From Bacteroidota bacterium (GTDB lineage: Bacteria; Bacteroidota; Bacteroidia; AKYH767-A; OLB10), in assembly GCA_016714535.1 (NCBI GenBank), contig JADKDR010000012.1, positions 144,842 through 208,841 of the forward strand: 64,000 nt of DNA. The letters run 5' to 3'. The position numbers and the translations under genes are program-made. This document shows, in pieces, positions 29,143 to 40,100 of the stretch. Within the stretch, counting starts at the first letter, position 1. Each line of letters starts with the position of its first letter. The notes beneath the pieces are model-generated. The model did no database searches. It had not been told where the DNA came from and saw nothing but the letters and a program-made list of their open reading frames with translations.

Positions 29143-30632
29143 ATGAGAAAATCTTGCTTTTTAGTTTTATTGCTTTTTGTTGCAAATAGTTGCATGGCAC
29201 AGTGGTTAAGTAATATGTGGTTGATGGGATACCAATCTTGGGGTGGATTTCCATACGAAACTTACAAAATAGATTTTAAAACTGGAGTTCCCAATGTTTA
29301 TCTTGACAGCATAGGAATGAATATAGCGGGTGCCACTCATGCAAATATTACAGATACAAATGGAAGTTTGCAGTTTTATTCAAATGGTTATTATATAGCT
29401 AATAATGCAAATGATACTATGATAAATGGCACCGGTATCAATCCAAGCCCTTATACTACCGAACAAGGAAATAAAACTATAGGGCTCAATATCCCACAAG
29501 CTAATTTAATATTACCAATGCCCGACCATCCTAATTTGTATTATCTGTTTCACAATACAGTTGATAATTTTCCGTACAATAGCCTTGCACATTTCATGTA
29601 TTATAGTGTAATAGATATGAGTTTAAATAATGGGCTTGGCGAGGTGGTGCAAAAAAATGTAGTGATAAGCACTGATACAACTAATGCAGGTAAAATAACA
29701 GCCTGCAAACATGGTAATGGCCGCGATTGGTGGATAACATGGTTAGGTACTGGCAATAATAGGATTTATAAAACACAATTAACTCCTTATGGTGTATCAG
29801 CTGTAACAAGTCAAAATATTGGTAGTGTACGTAACTTCTTTATTGGCCAAGGAAGATTTTCGCCCGATGGCACCAAATATTGTTTTGCGCATACCAATTT
29901 TGTTGCTGATGCGATTATTGATTTTTATGATTTTGATAGATGTACAGGAATGTTTAGCAATGCACAAACAGGCGTAAATTATGAAAGTCATTGTAAAAAT
30001 GGTGGGGTTGAATTTTCTTCTAACTCCCAATTTGCATATATAACTAATTGCGATAGCATCTTTCAGTTTGATGTAACTCAGCCAAATATTTTTGTTACCA
30101 AAACCTTGTTAGCCGTATGGGATAGTTTCATTTCTTTTGGTTTCGGTACTTTTTTTGCTTATCCCGAGCTTGCCGATGATGGTAAAATTTATATTACCAC
30201 AGGTAACAGCACTATGCACTTACATGTAATTAATAATCCGGATAGCCCCGGGCTTGCTTGCAATTTTGTACAGCACCAATTACAATTGCCGGGTATTATT
30301 CTAATAGTCTGCCTAATCATCCCAATTATTTTTTGGGGGATAATGGGTTGTGCAATAATTTGAGTTATGAAAGTTTAGAAAGTGGGAAAGTTAAAAAAGT
30401 TACGGTGTTTGGTAACCCTACCCATGATAAATTTACATTGTGGTTTCCACCAGATAAGGATGTGGGTTGGTTGGAGATATATGATGTTAACGGTGAGTGT
30501 ATACGTACCGAGCGGGTAAGCCAATGGAGCCAGTATAAAACTGTGGATATAGTTGGGCTTGGTGCGGGGGTTTATTTTTGCAAGTTGCGGTGGCGGAGTG
30601 GTGAGGGGAGTTGTAGGGTTGTGAAGTTTTGA
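29143..30632 (+). CDS. Secreted WD40-like/PD40 protein with type A sorting domain, paralogue 2; frameshifted
   Basis: Signal peptide MRKSCFLVLLLFVANSCMAQ, then WLSNMWLMGYQSWGGFPYET and the same propeller-like body as the gene before it (LQFYSNGYYIANNANDTM, KITACKHGNGRDWWITWLG, GRFSPDGTKYCFAHTNF, GGVEFSSNSQFAYITN). The frame breaks at 30291-30293: GGG where GGGG would read L-P-G-Y-Y-S-N-S-L and join NHPNYFLGDNGLCNNLSYES and the type A sorting domain. About 496 residues. Its own promoter lies in the duplicated spacer. Function is unknown; surface display is inferred. The paralogue pair arose by tandem duplication. Confidence 0.8.
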
Positions 30633-31073
30633 AAGTTTTGAAGGTTGAGAAAGTTTTAAAATTTGTGTAATCTGTTCAATCAGCTTAATGTGTGGTTCAG
30701 ACAATTGGCAATTCACCCCTAAATCCCCTTTAGGGGGACTTGCCTATTCTCGGCTTGGATTTTCGTGAATATTTGATTTTTTAATTGAATAAAATTTGAA
30801 AACTAATACTAAATAATAAGAGAAACCCAGCGTAGCAAAAGGTAAGCCCTTAAGGGGTTTGGGGTGTATTTTGAATGCCGAATGCGACTACGCTTGTGGT
30901 TGCATCTATGTCAGTTGTGAATAACAAAATTTTATATTTGCTTAGTAAAATATTTATGTTATAAAATGAATGAACAATGCAAAACTATTTCACGAGCTGT
31001 AAGCGAGGGTGCTTGCGGGAACGGGGGGCTTTACCATGGTAAACTTATAAAACTAAAGTAGCAATGAGAAAGG
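30318..31073 (+). repeat. Direct duplication, copy B (sorting domain + spacer + orphan start)
   Basis: Matches copy A at about 28400-29150. The spacer 30633-31063 is 431 bases against 428 in copy A. Several of the differences are homopolymer length changes (CCC/CCCC, GGGG/GGGGG, AAA/AAAA, CCCC/CCC); the others are one short substitution/insertion (TGGTGCC against TGAATGCC) and a few single-base changes near the end. It again carries the MITE-like element (30712-30871) and TATATTTG (30933-30940), then ends inside a start codon. The remaining 31074-31168 contains nothing recognisable besides the truncated ORF listed next. Confidence 0.85.
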
Positions 31074-31120
31074 TTGTGCATACATTAGTGCGGTTAAAAT
31101 GTCTAATTAAATTATCCTAA
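31064..31120 (+). pseudogene. Orphan start of a lost third paralogue
   Basis: ATGAGAAAGG at 31064 is placed as the start of paralogue 2 is in copy A, with the same promoter and leader. After M-R-K-V the sequence departs and stops after 18 codons (…KCLIKLS). No signal-peptide pattern continues. The simplest reading is that a third array member once followed and its body was deleted up to the tatC 3' flank. Confidence 0.5.
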
Positions 31121-31168
31121 GCGACATGTGTTTACTGAAAACACTAAACATAAGCAGAATATGGCAGA

Positions 31169-31993
31169 TTACTGTTCCTTACTTTGTTGATTGTAAACAA
31201 AGTTACTGATGAGTATGGATATTTCGAACAGTAAATATAGAGGCACTGCAACCAGCATTTGACTTGTTACATCGGGCGAGGGGGTAATTACAGCAGCTAT
31301 GATAAGAATAATAACAATAGCATGCCTCCTGTAAGCACGCAAAAATGCCGGGGTTACAATTCCAATTTTTGAAAGAAAATAAATTACAATAGGCAACTCA
31401 AACACAATACCCGAAGCCAACGTCATAAATACGATAATGGAAATAAAAGAGTCGAGTGTAAAAATATTTTGAACCTGGTCGCTTACTGTATAGGTGCCTA
31501 GAAAATTGATTGATAAAGGTGCAATTACAAAATATCCAAAAAAAACACCGGTAAGAAATAACAAGCTGGTAAAAAAAACCACACCGGTAGTGTACTTGCG
31601 TTCCTTAGGACTTAGTGCCGGTTTAAAAAACTGCCACAACTCCCAAAAAATGTATGGAGCAGCTAATATAAACCCTGCCACAAAAGCTACCCACATGTGC
31701 AAGGTAAACTGCTTGCTCAGCTCGGTACTCTGCAAACTAAACGGAATTTCGCTTATGCAAAAATCAACCTCTACCTTGCGGGCAAGCCAACAAAAAAAAC
31801 GATAGGTTATAAAACTACTTTTTTTAGGAGCGAGTATAATGCCATCAAACAACAGCGCCTTATTAAAAAAAGCTACAACGGCCAGCACACACACTGCCAC
31901 CACACTACGCACCAGATGCCAGCGCAGGGCTTCCAGGTGTTGCAGAAACGACATCTCATCGGGATTCGATTTTCTATTGAATAAAGCAGCCAT
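31169..31993 (-). CDS. tatC: Sec-independent (Tat) protein translocase TatC
   Basis: Inner-membrane receptor subunit of the twin-arginine translocase, which exports folded proteins. 274 residues with six hydrophobic segments. The N-terminal cytoplasmic motif MSFLQHLEALRWHLVRS and the block PYIFWELWQFFKPALSPKER are TatC hallmarks, and the C-terminal helices contain AVITPSPDVTSQMLVAVPLY. The frame is open 31 codons further upstream, but the ATG at 31993 gives the usual short N-terminus. Divergent from the flippase-like gene. tatA/tatB are not in the window. Confidence 0.95.
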   Translation of the reverse strand: MAALFNRKSNPDEMSFLQHLEALRWHLVRSVVAVCVLAVVAFFNKALLFDGIILAPKKSSFITYRFFCWLARKVEVDFCISEIPFSLQSTELSKQFTLHMWVAFVAGFILAAPYIFWELWQFFKPALSPKERKYTTGVVFFTSLLFLTGVFFGYFVIAPLSINFLGTYTVSDQVQNIFTLDSFISIIVFMTLASGIVFELPIVIYFLSKIGIVTPAFLRAYRRHAIVIILIIAAVITPSPDVTSQMLVAVPLYLLFEISILISNFVYNQQSKEQ

Positions 31994-32071
31994 CAGGTTT
32001 GGGTTGCAAAATACCATATTTGAAAGTGCATAAACAAATTGTTCCGAAAAGAATATTTTCGCATGCTCATA

Positions 32072-33079
32072 ATGAACGAAAAACAAAACTATATTCGGTT
32101 ACTAAGCTCAACACTTTATTTATTTATAGGTGTGGTTAGCGTTTACTTGTTTGTAAGAAATGCAAACTTCTATGAAATTAAAGAAAATATTGCCGGTGCT
32201 GACTTACGATGGTATATAGTGATAGTTATAACCACCACATTAGGCTATATGGTACGGTGTGCGCGCTGGAATATGCTTATAAAAAGCGCAGGAGGCGAAG
32301 CCACTGTTTATGCATCATTTATCAGTTTATCGATAGGCTATTTTGTAAACCTTGCTTTGCCACGTGTGGGCGAGTTTACACGCTGTGCCACCCTGCAACA
32401 AAAAAAGAAAATCTCTTTTGCTGCGCTAATTGGTACCGTAATTACTGAGCGGCTGGTCGACCTGATTTGTTTAATACTAATGCTAATAGCTACGTATGCC
32501 ATGCAAAGCACGGCTATGAAATCGTTTTACAATCAAAACATTATTGAACCATTGAGCCATACCTTGCAAAATAAAATGTCCGGAACTTCAACCCTGTTCT
32601 GGTTAATAATTGTTTTAACAATTATCGTTTCAGTCTATATTTTTATTAAGGTATTAAGACCTCGGTTGCCCGATAAATTAAATGCAATTACCAGGCAGGT
32701 AATGGATGGCATTGGTAGCATTATGAAAATTAAACAACCCATGTTGTTTGTATTTTATAGCATGCTCATCTGGTCAGGGTATTATTTTATGACATGGTTT
32801 TGGCTGCAGGCATTTGATGAAACCAGCAACAATTCGTGGGGACTGTGTCTAAGCATTATAAGTATTGGCAGTGTGGGGCGCACTATTCCCATTCAGGGTG
32901 GTGGCATGGGTGCCTATCATTTTCTGGTAGAAAAAGTGGCAGCGGCATATAACATTGCCCCTAGTATGGGCAAAACTATTGCTATCGTAGTGCATGCCGG
33001 ACAAATGATTTATACCACTGCCATCGGTATTGTTTGTTACATTATTTTTATGGGACGAAAAAAATCTAACAAGCCTTGA
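32072..33079 (+). CDS. Lysylphosphatidylglycerol synthase transmembrane (UPF0104/AglD-like) family protein
   Basis: Polytopic membrane protein of about 335 residues with roughly eight hydrophobic helices. The family motifs WNMLIKSAGGEATVYASFIS, NLALPRVGEFTRC and the glycine-rich IPIQGGGMGAYHFLVEKV are present. Members include the flippase half of MprF and membrane proteins of polysaccharide or lipid pathways; no synthetase domain is attached here. In-frame starts exist at 32039 (TTG), 32063 and 32072 (ATG); 32072 is chosen because the first helix follows closely. Divergent from tatC. The substrate lipid is unknown. Confidence 0.85.
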   Translation: MNEKQNYIRLLSSTLYLFIGVVSVYLFVRNANFYEIKENIAGADLRWYIVIVITTTLGYMVRCARWNMLIKSAGGEATVYASFISLSIGYFVNLALPRVGEFTRCATLQQKKKISFAALIGTVITERLVDLICLILMLIATYAMQSTAMKSFYNQNIIEPLSHTLQNKMSGTSTLFWLIIVLTIIVSVYIFIKVLRPRLPDKLNAITRQVMDGIGSIMKIKQPMLFVFYSMLIWSGYYFMTWFWLQAFDETSNNSWGLCLSIISIGSVGRTIPIQGGGMGAYHFLVEKVAAAYNIAPSMGKTIAIVVHAGQMIYTTAIGIVCYIIFMGRKKSNKP

Positions 33080-33129
33080 AGCAATCCAATTAAAAAATAA
33101 TTAAACCGAAAGATGGTATGAAAAACTTC

Positions 33130-33137
33130 TACCTTTG
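33130..33137 (+). promoter_or_regulatory. -7 box for the aminotransferase
   Basis: TACCTTTG is a full TAnnTTTG match, 23 bases before the ATG at 33161. The -33 region lacks a clear TTTG. Confidence 0.5.
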
Positions 33138-33160
33138 CCACTATATTAAACAATAACCAA

Positions 33161-34441
33161 ATGACAATAGTAACCGCACCGGTAAGCAAATTGAGCAATA
33201 TGGCCGAAACGCTTATAGGTTCAGAAATATTAAAAATTGCAGGCGAGGTAAACGAAATGATACGCAATGGTGAAAAGGTATACAACCTGACCGTAGGCGA
33301 TTTTGACCCCAAAGTTTTTCCCATACCTACCGAATTGTGCGAAGAGCTGATAAATGCCTTGCGCGCTGGAGCTACCAACTATCCACCAAGCGATGGTATT
33401 GCCGAGTTAAGACAAGAAGTTGCCAACCTGATAAGTACACGTGAACACATTACTTATAGTCCGCAAGAGGTAGTAATAGCCTGTGGTGCCCGGCCTATTA
33501 TCTATTCCATTTTCCGCACCATAGTAGAAAAGGGAGATAAGGTAATATTTCCGGTACCCTCATGGAACAACAATCATTATTGCCACATGAGTGAAGCCAT
33601 AGGTGTAGAAATACAAACCCTTCCTTCAAATAATTTTATGCCATCGGCCGATGAATTGCGGCCACATTTAAAGGGTGCAACATTGCTGGCATTATGTTCA
33701 CCGTTGAATCCTACCGGAACTGTATTTACCGAGTCAAACCTTGGAGAAATTTGTGACCTGATATTGGAAGAAAATGCTCGCAGAGGGGCAGATGAAAAAC
33801 CGTTGTACCTCATGTACGATCAAATATATTGGGCATTAACATTAGGACAAACACAACATTTCAATCCTGTATCGCTGCGCCCCGAAATGCGCAATTACAC
33901 CGTGTTTGTTGATGGCATAAGCAAATGCTTCGCTGCTACCGGCTTGCGTGTGGGCTGGGCGTTAGGACCCTCCTTTATTACAAGTCGTATGCGTGCCATA
34001 CTCTCACATGTAGGCGCATGGGCACCAAAGGCCGAACAAGTTGCAACTGCTAAGTACCTTGCCAATACCGATGCAGTGGATAGTTATTTAAGCAATATTA
34101 AAACTGAAATAAAAAATCGCCTTGACGGTTTATATGAAGGATTTGTTCGATTGCAGGAAAAAGGATTGAGGGTAAAAGCAATAACTCCACAAGCTGCTAT
34201 TTATCTTACTATACAATTTGACCTTGCCGGAATGACTACGCCCGAGGGCAAGCAACTTGGCAATGCAAAGGATGTTTACAAATATTTATTAAAAGAAGCT
34301 AAAGTTGCCATTGTACCTTTTTATGCTTTTGGTGCACAGGAGGATAACAATTGGTATCGTATTTCTGTAGGAACATTGCCGGCAGGTGATGTGCCGCACA
34401 TTATTGATGCAATTGAAGCTGCACTTAGTAAATTAAAATAA
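33161..34441 (+). CDS. Class I/II pyridoxal-phosphate aminotransferase
   Basis: Cytoplasmic PLP enzyme of 426 residues. The substrate-side YPPSDGIAELRQEVA, the SPLNPTGTVF loop, YDQIYWAL with the PLP-binding Asp, and the Schiff-base Lys in GISKCFAATGLRVGWALGP are all present; the C-terminal block NWYRISVGTL carries the carboxylate-binding Arg. It resembles aspartate-type aminotransferases of fold type I, but the amino acid specificity cannot be read from the sequence. A promoter box lies just upstream, and manC follows 33 bases after its stop. Confidence 0.92.
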   Translation: MTIVTAPVSKLSNMAETLIGSEILKIAGEVNEMIRNGEKVYNLTVGDFDPKVFPIPTELCEELINALRAGATNYPPSDGIAELRQEVANLISTREHITYSPQEVVIACGARPIIYSIFRTIVEKGDKVIFPVPSWNNNHYCHMSEAIGVEIQTLPSNNFMPSADELRPHLKGATLLALCSPLNPTGTVFTESNLGEICDLILEENARRGADEKPLYLMYDQIYWALTLGQTQHFNPVSLRPEMRNYTVFVDGISKCFAATGLRVGWALGPSFITSRMRAILSHVGAWAPKAEQVATAKYLANTDAVDSYLSNIKTEIKNRLDGLYEGFVRLQEKGLRVKAITPQAAIYLTIQFDLAGMTTPEGKQLGNAKDVYKYLLKEAKVAIVPFYAFGAQEDNNWYRISVGTLPAGDVPHIIDAIEAALSKLK

Positions 34442-34474
34442 ACGGATTAAAATCCTTTCACATACTATTACTGA

Positions 34475-35558
34475 ATGAAAAATAATTATTGTGTAATTAT
34501 GGCCGGTGGTGTTGGAAGCCGATTTTGGCCTATGAGTCGCAATGCCAAGCCTAAACAATTTCTTGATATTTTTAGGCAATGGCAAATCGCTCTTGCAACA
34601 AACCTATGATCGCTTTACAAAAATATGCCCACCTGAAAATATAATTGTAGTAACCAACGAATCGTATATCAAGCAAGTCATAAAACAACTGCCACAGCTG
34701 CCCAAAGCAAATGTACTGAGCGAGCCACATCGTAAAAATACGGCTCCTTGTATAACCTATGCTACATTTAAAATTATGGCAAAAAATGCCGATGCCCGTA
34801 TTATAGTAGCACCCAGTGATCATGTTATAGAAAACGAAATAGGGTTTCATTCAGTACTTAATCAGGGACTCGCTTTTTGCGAAAAAAACGATGTGCTTCT
34901 AACCATTGGCATACAACCCGGTCGGCCCGATACAGGTTATGGATATATTCAGTTTGTTCCAAACACCGATAAGGAAAATACAATTTATAAAGTCAAAACA
35001 TTTACAGAAAAACCTGATCTTGAAATGGCAAAATTCTTTTTGCAATCAGGCGAGTTTTTTTGGAATGCAGGCATCTTTATTTGGAATGCCAAGGCAATTG
35101 CAGCCGCGCTAGCGCATTACCTGCCTGATGTGTATGACTTGTTTGCCGCGGGAAAAGGTAAGTACAATACCAGAGCAGAAAAGGAATTTGTAAAAAAAGT
35201 ATATGCGCTAAGTCCAAACATTAGCATTGACTATGGCGTAATGGAAAAAGCCAAAAACGTTTACACTTTAGGTGCAGATATTGGCTGGAGCGACCTGGGC
35301 ACCTATGGTTCGCTGTACGAGCATATTAAACATGACCAAAAACAAAATGCCATTGTTGGCTCCAATGTGATGGTTTATGACACCGAAGGTTGTATGATTC
35401 AGGTACCGAAGAATAAACTGGTTGTAGTACAGGGTCTTAAAGATTTTATAGTAATCGAATCAGATGACGTACTGCTCATTTGCCATAAGAAAGACGAGCA
35501 ACAGATAAAGCAATTTGTGAATGATGTAAAGATTCAGAAGGGTGATGAATTTATTTAG
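34475..35558 (+). CDS. manC: Mannose-1-phosphate guanylyltransferase; frameshifted near the 5' end
   Basis: Makes GDP-mannose from GTP and mannose-1-phosphate for surface polysaccharide. The N-terminus MKNNYCVIMAGGVGSRFWPM with the GGxGxRxWP signature and NAKPKQFLDI is in one frame from the ATG at 34475; GNGKSLLQQTYDRF and everything after is in the next. Removing one T from the T5 run at 34569-34573 gives D-I-L-G-N-G-K-S-L-L, the family consensus. Further motifs: PHRKNTAPCI, APSDHVI, FTEKPDLEMAKFFL, FFWNAGIFIWNA and the C-terminal LVVVQGLKDFIVIESDD. About 360 residues, one catalytic domain without the isomerase fusion. The break is almost certainly a consensus error. Confidence 0.92.
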
Positions 35559-35703
35559 AACTCCTGATCGGCATCAAATTAGTTTCTGGGCATAAATGCA
35601 TTTGCTTACAAAGTTGAATAACACATGAACCCAATAGAAAAATAAATAATTCGGCATACTGCTTGATAAATTCTTTATTCGAAAAAATTTAAAACCAAAA
35701 AAT

Positions 35704-36120
35704 ATGAAATCATTAAACTTAACTGCATTCCTAATTTTATTTTTTGCAGCAATGGCAGTAGCGCAAACAGCAGCTACCGAAGAAGATTATAACTACATGA
35801 TAAAAGGTTACAACCTTGGTGTAAAAAGTGGCATGGGCTTAAAAGAAGGTTATAGTGTCATAGAATCCAAAGAGTTTGACGAAAGCCATTTTCATTTTAC
35901 CTATATATCACTTGGGCGCAAGGTAGGCGACAAAGTGGAGCACGTAGGATATATTTTAAAAATGAATGATAACGAAAGTAAGAATGAATATTTCTTTGGG
36001 TTGCCACATAACAATGCGCCCTTGCTTGAACGTAGCTTTTTAAATATACGCACATTGAGTGCCAATGCGCTTGCCGCTTTCTTAAAAACTTACATCAGAC
36101 TCGATCAGGGAATTAAGTAA
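35704..36120 (+). CDS. Small predicted exported protein, unknown family
   Basis: 138 residues with a clear signal peptide (MKSLNLTAFLILFFAAMAVA, cleavage near AQT). The mature part has TEEDYNYMIKGYNLGVKSGM and ends with ALAAFLKTYIRLDQGIK. No known domain was recognised and there is no sorting domain, so it should stay in the periplasm or be released. It ends 2 bases before the stop of the oppositely oriented methyltransferase gene. It is preceded by a 145-base gap with no clear promoter. Confidence 0.7.
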   Translation: MKSLNLTAFLILFFAAMAVAQTAATEEDYNYMIKGYNLGVKSGMGLKEGYSVIESKEFDESHFHFTYISLGRKVGDKVEHVGYILKMNDNESKNEYFFGLPHNNAPLLERSFLNIRTLSANALAAFLKTYIRLDQGIK

Positions 36121-36122
36121 GG

Positions 36123-36974
36123 TTATTTGATAACCACCCAGTAAGACCCACCATGTTGTTCCACATTGTGTAGCTTGGGATTATTCCATATAGGTGCGGT
36201 GATGGCGTGCAATTCCTTATCTGTATAAACAAAGTAATTAGGCATAATCGTATGGTATCGTTCTGGATTTGCCATTAAGAAAAAAGCCAGTCCATACTGT
36301 TCGTTATAGGCGCGGTTACACATATCCTGAGGATAGTCAAATGGTAGATATACATCGTGCACTTGTACCAACACTCCCTTGGGAAGTAAAGGAAGCACTT
36401 CCATAAAAAACACCATTGCATCAGAATTTGGTAATATGCGATGCGAGTTATCAATAAACAAAATATCATTAGGTTTCAAAGCAAATAGAAAATCAAAATT
36501 GCTTTTCTCAAAAGGTTCGCGAATTATCTTGTTGCTTAATGCATCAATCTCAGCTCGCGGATAGGGATCCATGGAAATTATTTTGGTGCTTAGCCCTTGC
36601 TTTTTTATGGCATGATAAGCCACCTTGGTACTATTACCGGAGCCCACTTCGACATACGTGGCTGGTTTATATTCCGATAGAATGGTGTAAAGCATTACAA
36701 TATCAAGACCCGGCAAAAAGTTGTTATTATAAACGGGCAACTGAGCATTTTGCTCTTCACTCATTTTATTAAGTGAATGAAACACATCGAAGTACTTCAA
36801 ACTTGCCTGCAACAGTCGTGCATATTCATTCCTGTTTCTATTAATCAGCTCATTCAATAGCCGGTGGGGAGCTGTTGATTCAGTATAACGCGGCCCGAAA
36901 TCAACTTTATACTCCAAAAAAATATTCTGGAAACGCGGAGAAATAAAACGGTACAAGGACTTAATAAAACTCAT
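36123..36974 (-). CDS. Class I SAM-dependent methyltransferase
   Basis: 283 residues with a Rossmann-type core beginning near residue 110: motif I is YVEVGSGNSTKVAYHAIK, motif II is IISMDPYPRAE, and ILFIDNSHRI and VLVQVHDVYLPFDYP follow. This matches the methyltransferase-24 style proteins often found near polysaccharide genes. The N-terminal 100 residues are helical and not assigned. The gene converges on the small exported protein gene and is divergent from the LamG protein gene. The acceptor molecule is unknown. Confidence 0.8.
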   Translation of the reverse strand: MSFIKSLYRFISPRFQNIFLEYKVDFGPRYTESTAPHRLLNELINRNRNEYARLLQASLKYFDVFHSLNKMSEEQNAQLPVYNNNFLPGLDIVMLYTILSEYKPATYVEVGSGNSTKVAYHAIKKQGLSTKIISMDPYPRAEIDALSNKIIREPFEKSNFDFLFALKPNDILFIDNSHRILPNSDAMVFFMEVLPLLPKGVLVQVHDVYLPFDYPQDMCNRAYNEQYGLAFFLMANPERYHTIMPNYFVYTDKELHAITAPIWNNPKLHNVEQHGGSYWVVIK

Positions 36975-37103
36975 CGTTAAAGGTGCTTTTATGAACGCGC
37001 AATATTAGCCTTTTTATTGAAGGCGAATTACATGGTTGTAGCGTTTATTTTACCTTTCGGCTTAAAATTCTTTACTAAATTCGGCCTTTAAATTCAATTC
37101 CAA

Positions 37104-40100
37104 ATGAACTATTTTTTCAAAGTTATTTTTATTGTCCTAGCGTACTTGGGTTGCTCCTTTGCGCTTTATGCGCAAAGCGGTGATACAACCGTAGTGCAAA
37201 CACTCAGGTTCGATAGTACAATGCGGTCAGGTGTTTTTAACTTTCCTAATGATAGCACCAAGACCTATGAGAAAATACTCATGTTGTATAGCATGCGTTG
37301 TAAAAACGGGCAAATAAGCACAGGGCAAAATCCAAACCTTGGTTGTGGCGAGTGGGACTATAACTGTTATACCTATGTTATTGACAGCACACAAACTGAT
37401 TCGCTGCGCAGTACTGCTAAATCACACATCGTCAATAATTTTAATGGGCCTGTTTATTACTATACCAATCAACCGGTTTATCAATACACCGTTTCATACC
37501 AAACGCAGGTTAATTACTTGTCCATTATATCTCAGGATTCTGCAATTATAGGCAACGGTAATATGGGAGTACACTACCCTTTCGATTCATCAGCTAATGC
37601 AAAAACACAATTTCTGTATACAGCGGCAGACCTTACAGCAGCAGGATTGTTTGCCAATATGGATATAACCGGCCTTCGTCTTGATGTTGCACTTGCAGGC
37701 AGTAGTTTTAACCACCTTCGCATACGCATGAAACACACATCAGCTAGCAACTTAAGTTCAGCCTTGCCTGACTTGGGTGGATATCAAACCGTATACTACT
37801 TTAACAATACCATTGCAGGTGCCGGTTGGAAGCAGTTCAACTTCAACAATAATTTTAATTGGGATGGAATTTCTAATGTATTAGTAGAGTTTAGTTATTC
37901 AAATTATAACACCGGTTCCGAAAATACCGTAAACAGTACCGCATCATCGTATATCAGTACCGTTACAAGCAACCGCACCGATAAGCACCTAACTTGTGGC
38001 AATAACCTGAGCCTGATAAATCCGGGCAATGGATTTGCAAATTCTATTTCGAATGAAATTACCATTGCCTTTTGGAGCAAAGGTGACAGCACAAAAATCC
38101 CATCAAACAACACCACCATTGCCGAGGCGGTAGGCCAAAATAATGAGCGACAAATAAACATACATATGCCATGGAGCGATGCAAATATCTACTGGGATTG
38201 CGGTAATGATGGCAGTGGCTATGATAGAATTAACAAGGCCACCACGCCTCAGGAAAGAAGCGGGCAATGGAATTTTTGGGCCTTTACCAAGAATGCGCTA
38301 ACCGGTGAAATGAAAATTTTTCTTAATGGTAAACAATGGGCTGTGGGTACAGGCAAATCGAAAAGCATTGATATAAAATCAATGGCCATTGGAAGCGATT
38401 TCGGTCATAGCATTTTTTACTACGGTGGCATGGATGAATTCAGCATCTGGAATAAAGCACTCGATTCAGTAGCACTCAATCAGATTATGTACAAGGATAT
38501 TGATAATACACATCTCAATTACAGTAACCTACTGCTTTACTATCAACTTAACGAAGATGCAGGAAATACCGTAGTTGATGCCTCTCCCTTGGGCAATCAT
38601 GGAAATATATTTAACCCCGACTACCGCATAATAAAGGGTGCTGATTTATTCCGTAATTTTAGTGAGAGCAGCAACCTGGCAAATTGCACCTTTTTACAGG
38701 GAACGTATACTACCTCTGTTGTAAACAATTTAGTAACCGACTCGGTGCAGTTAATACCAAACAGTATAATCAGTTATACAACCACTAATGGCAACCTTGT
38801 AATTGTAGATACTACCTATTCGTGGCTACAGGGCTATTATTATATTTATAATGACACCAGTGCAATTATAGACTCAATGTATGTTTCAGGAAATGACTCC
38901 ATTGTAATTGGCACGCTTACCTATTATCAAAAACGACCTATGCGCGTGGAACTAATTAATTTTATTACTCCCTATGGTCTCAATCTTAACCTGAATGGGC
39001 TGGTGGGAAAAACATGGGTATTTGATGTAACAGATTTTGCTCCAATATTAAAAGGACCACGCTTCCTTGCTATGGAAGATGGCAAATATCAGGAAGACAA
39101 CGATATCACTTTTGTATATTATGAAGGCACACCTCCACGCGATGTAAAAGCAATGCAACAGATATGGCCAAGTGGCTCATGGGTTTCTCCATCGTATACT
39201 GATATAGTTAACAACACGTTTTTTGAACCACGCGATATTGTGTTAGACAATACAGCAAGTTTTTTTAAAGTAAGAAGTGCCATAAGCGGGCATGGTCAAC
39301 AAGGCGAATTTGTGGCACGCAATCATATCATCAGCCTTGATAGTACCATCAACTTTACCCGCTCGGTTTGGACTGAGTGTAGTACCAACCCCATTTACCC
39401 GCAAGGTGGCACTTGGATATACGATCGTGCAGGGTGGTGCCCCGGTGCTGCTGCTGTAACCAAGGAATATGACCTTACTCCTTCGGTACAGGCTGGCGAT
39501 ACCATTACGCTTGATTACAGTTTACCTCCTCTTGGCAACCCCGGGCAATCAAACTATCGTGTCAATAATCAATTAGTAACCTATGGTGCAGCAAACTTTA
39601 ATCTGGATGCATCCATCGATTTTGTAAAAGCTCCTACCACACGCACCGAGTATCAACGCATAAATCCGCTGTGCGCAAATCCAGTTGTAGTCTTAAAAAA
39701 CACAGGAGTTACATCACTTACCAGTGCTACCATAACCTATGGCAGAGTGGGAGGCATTACGAGTACGTACTCATGGCAGGGCAACCTCGCTTTTTTAGAT
39801 ACGCAGGAAGTAACATTGCCTATTCCCGATTGGGCATCTTCGCCCTCCGACAAATTTATTGCCTATGTAAGCTTGCCTAACGGCAATGCCGATATGTATG
39901 CCAATAACGATACATCTTACAGCACTTTCACTGTTCCGGTGCAATTGCCTTCGTATATCTATTTTGAATTAAAAACCAATAACCTGCCGGGACAAAACAA
40001 TTATACCCTGAAAGATGATGCAGGAAATATTTTAATATCACGCAGTGGCCTTTCGGCCAATACGGTTTATCGCGATACGGTAAATCTTGTTAACGGCTGC

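Larger units (their letters stand above)
28400..29150 (+). repeat. Direct duplication, copy A (sorting domain + spacer + start codon)
   Basis: About 740 bases covering the 3' end of the first paralogue, the whole 428-base spacer 28715-29142 and the ATGAGAAA start of the second paralogue. Copy B is at about 30320-31073. The spacers are nearly identical; the coding parts differ more (roughly nine in ten bases agree by eye). The spacer holds two palindromic stretches, the promoter box TATATTTG at 29012-29019 and no gene. Confidence 0.85.

Noticed and set aside
34542..34620. Programmed ribosomal frameshifting to explain broken genes such as manC
   Set aside because: The slip sites are unrelated short runs, need shifts in both directions and occur in families not known to use recoding. 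Consensus error is simpler.
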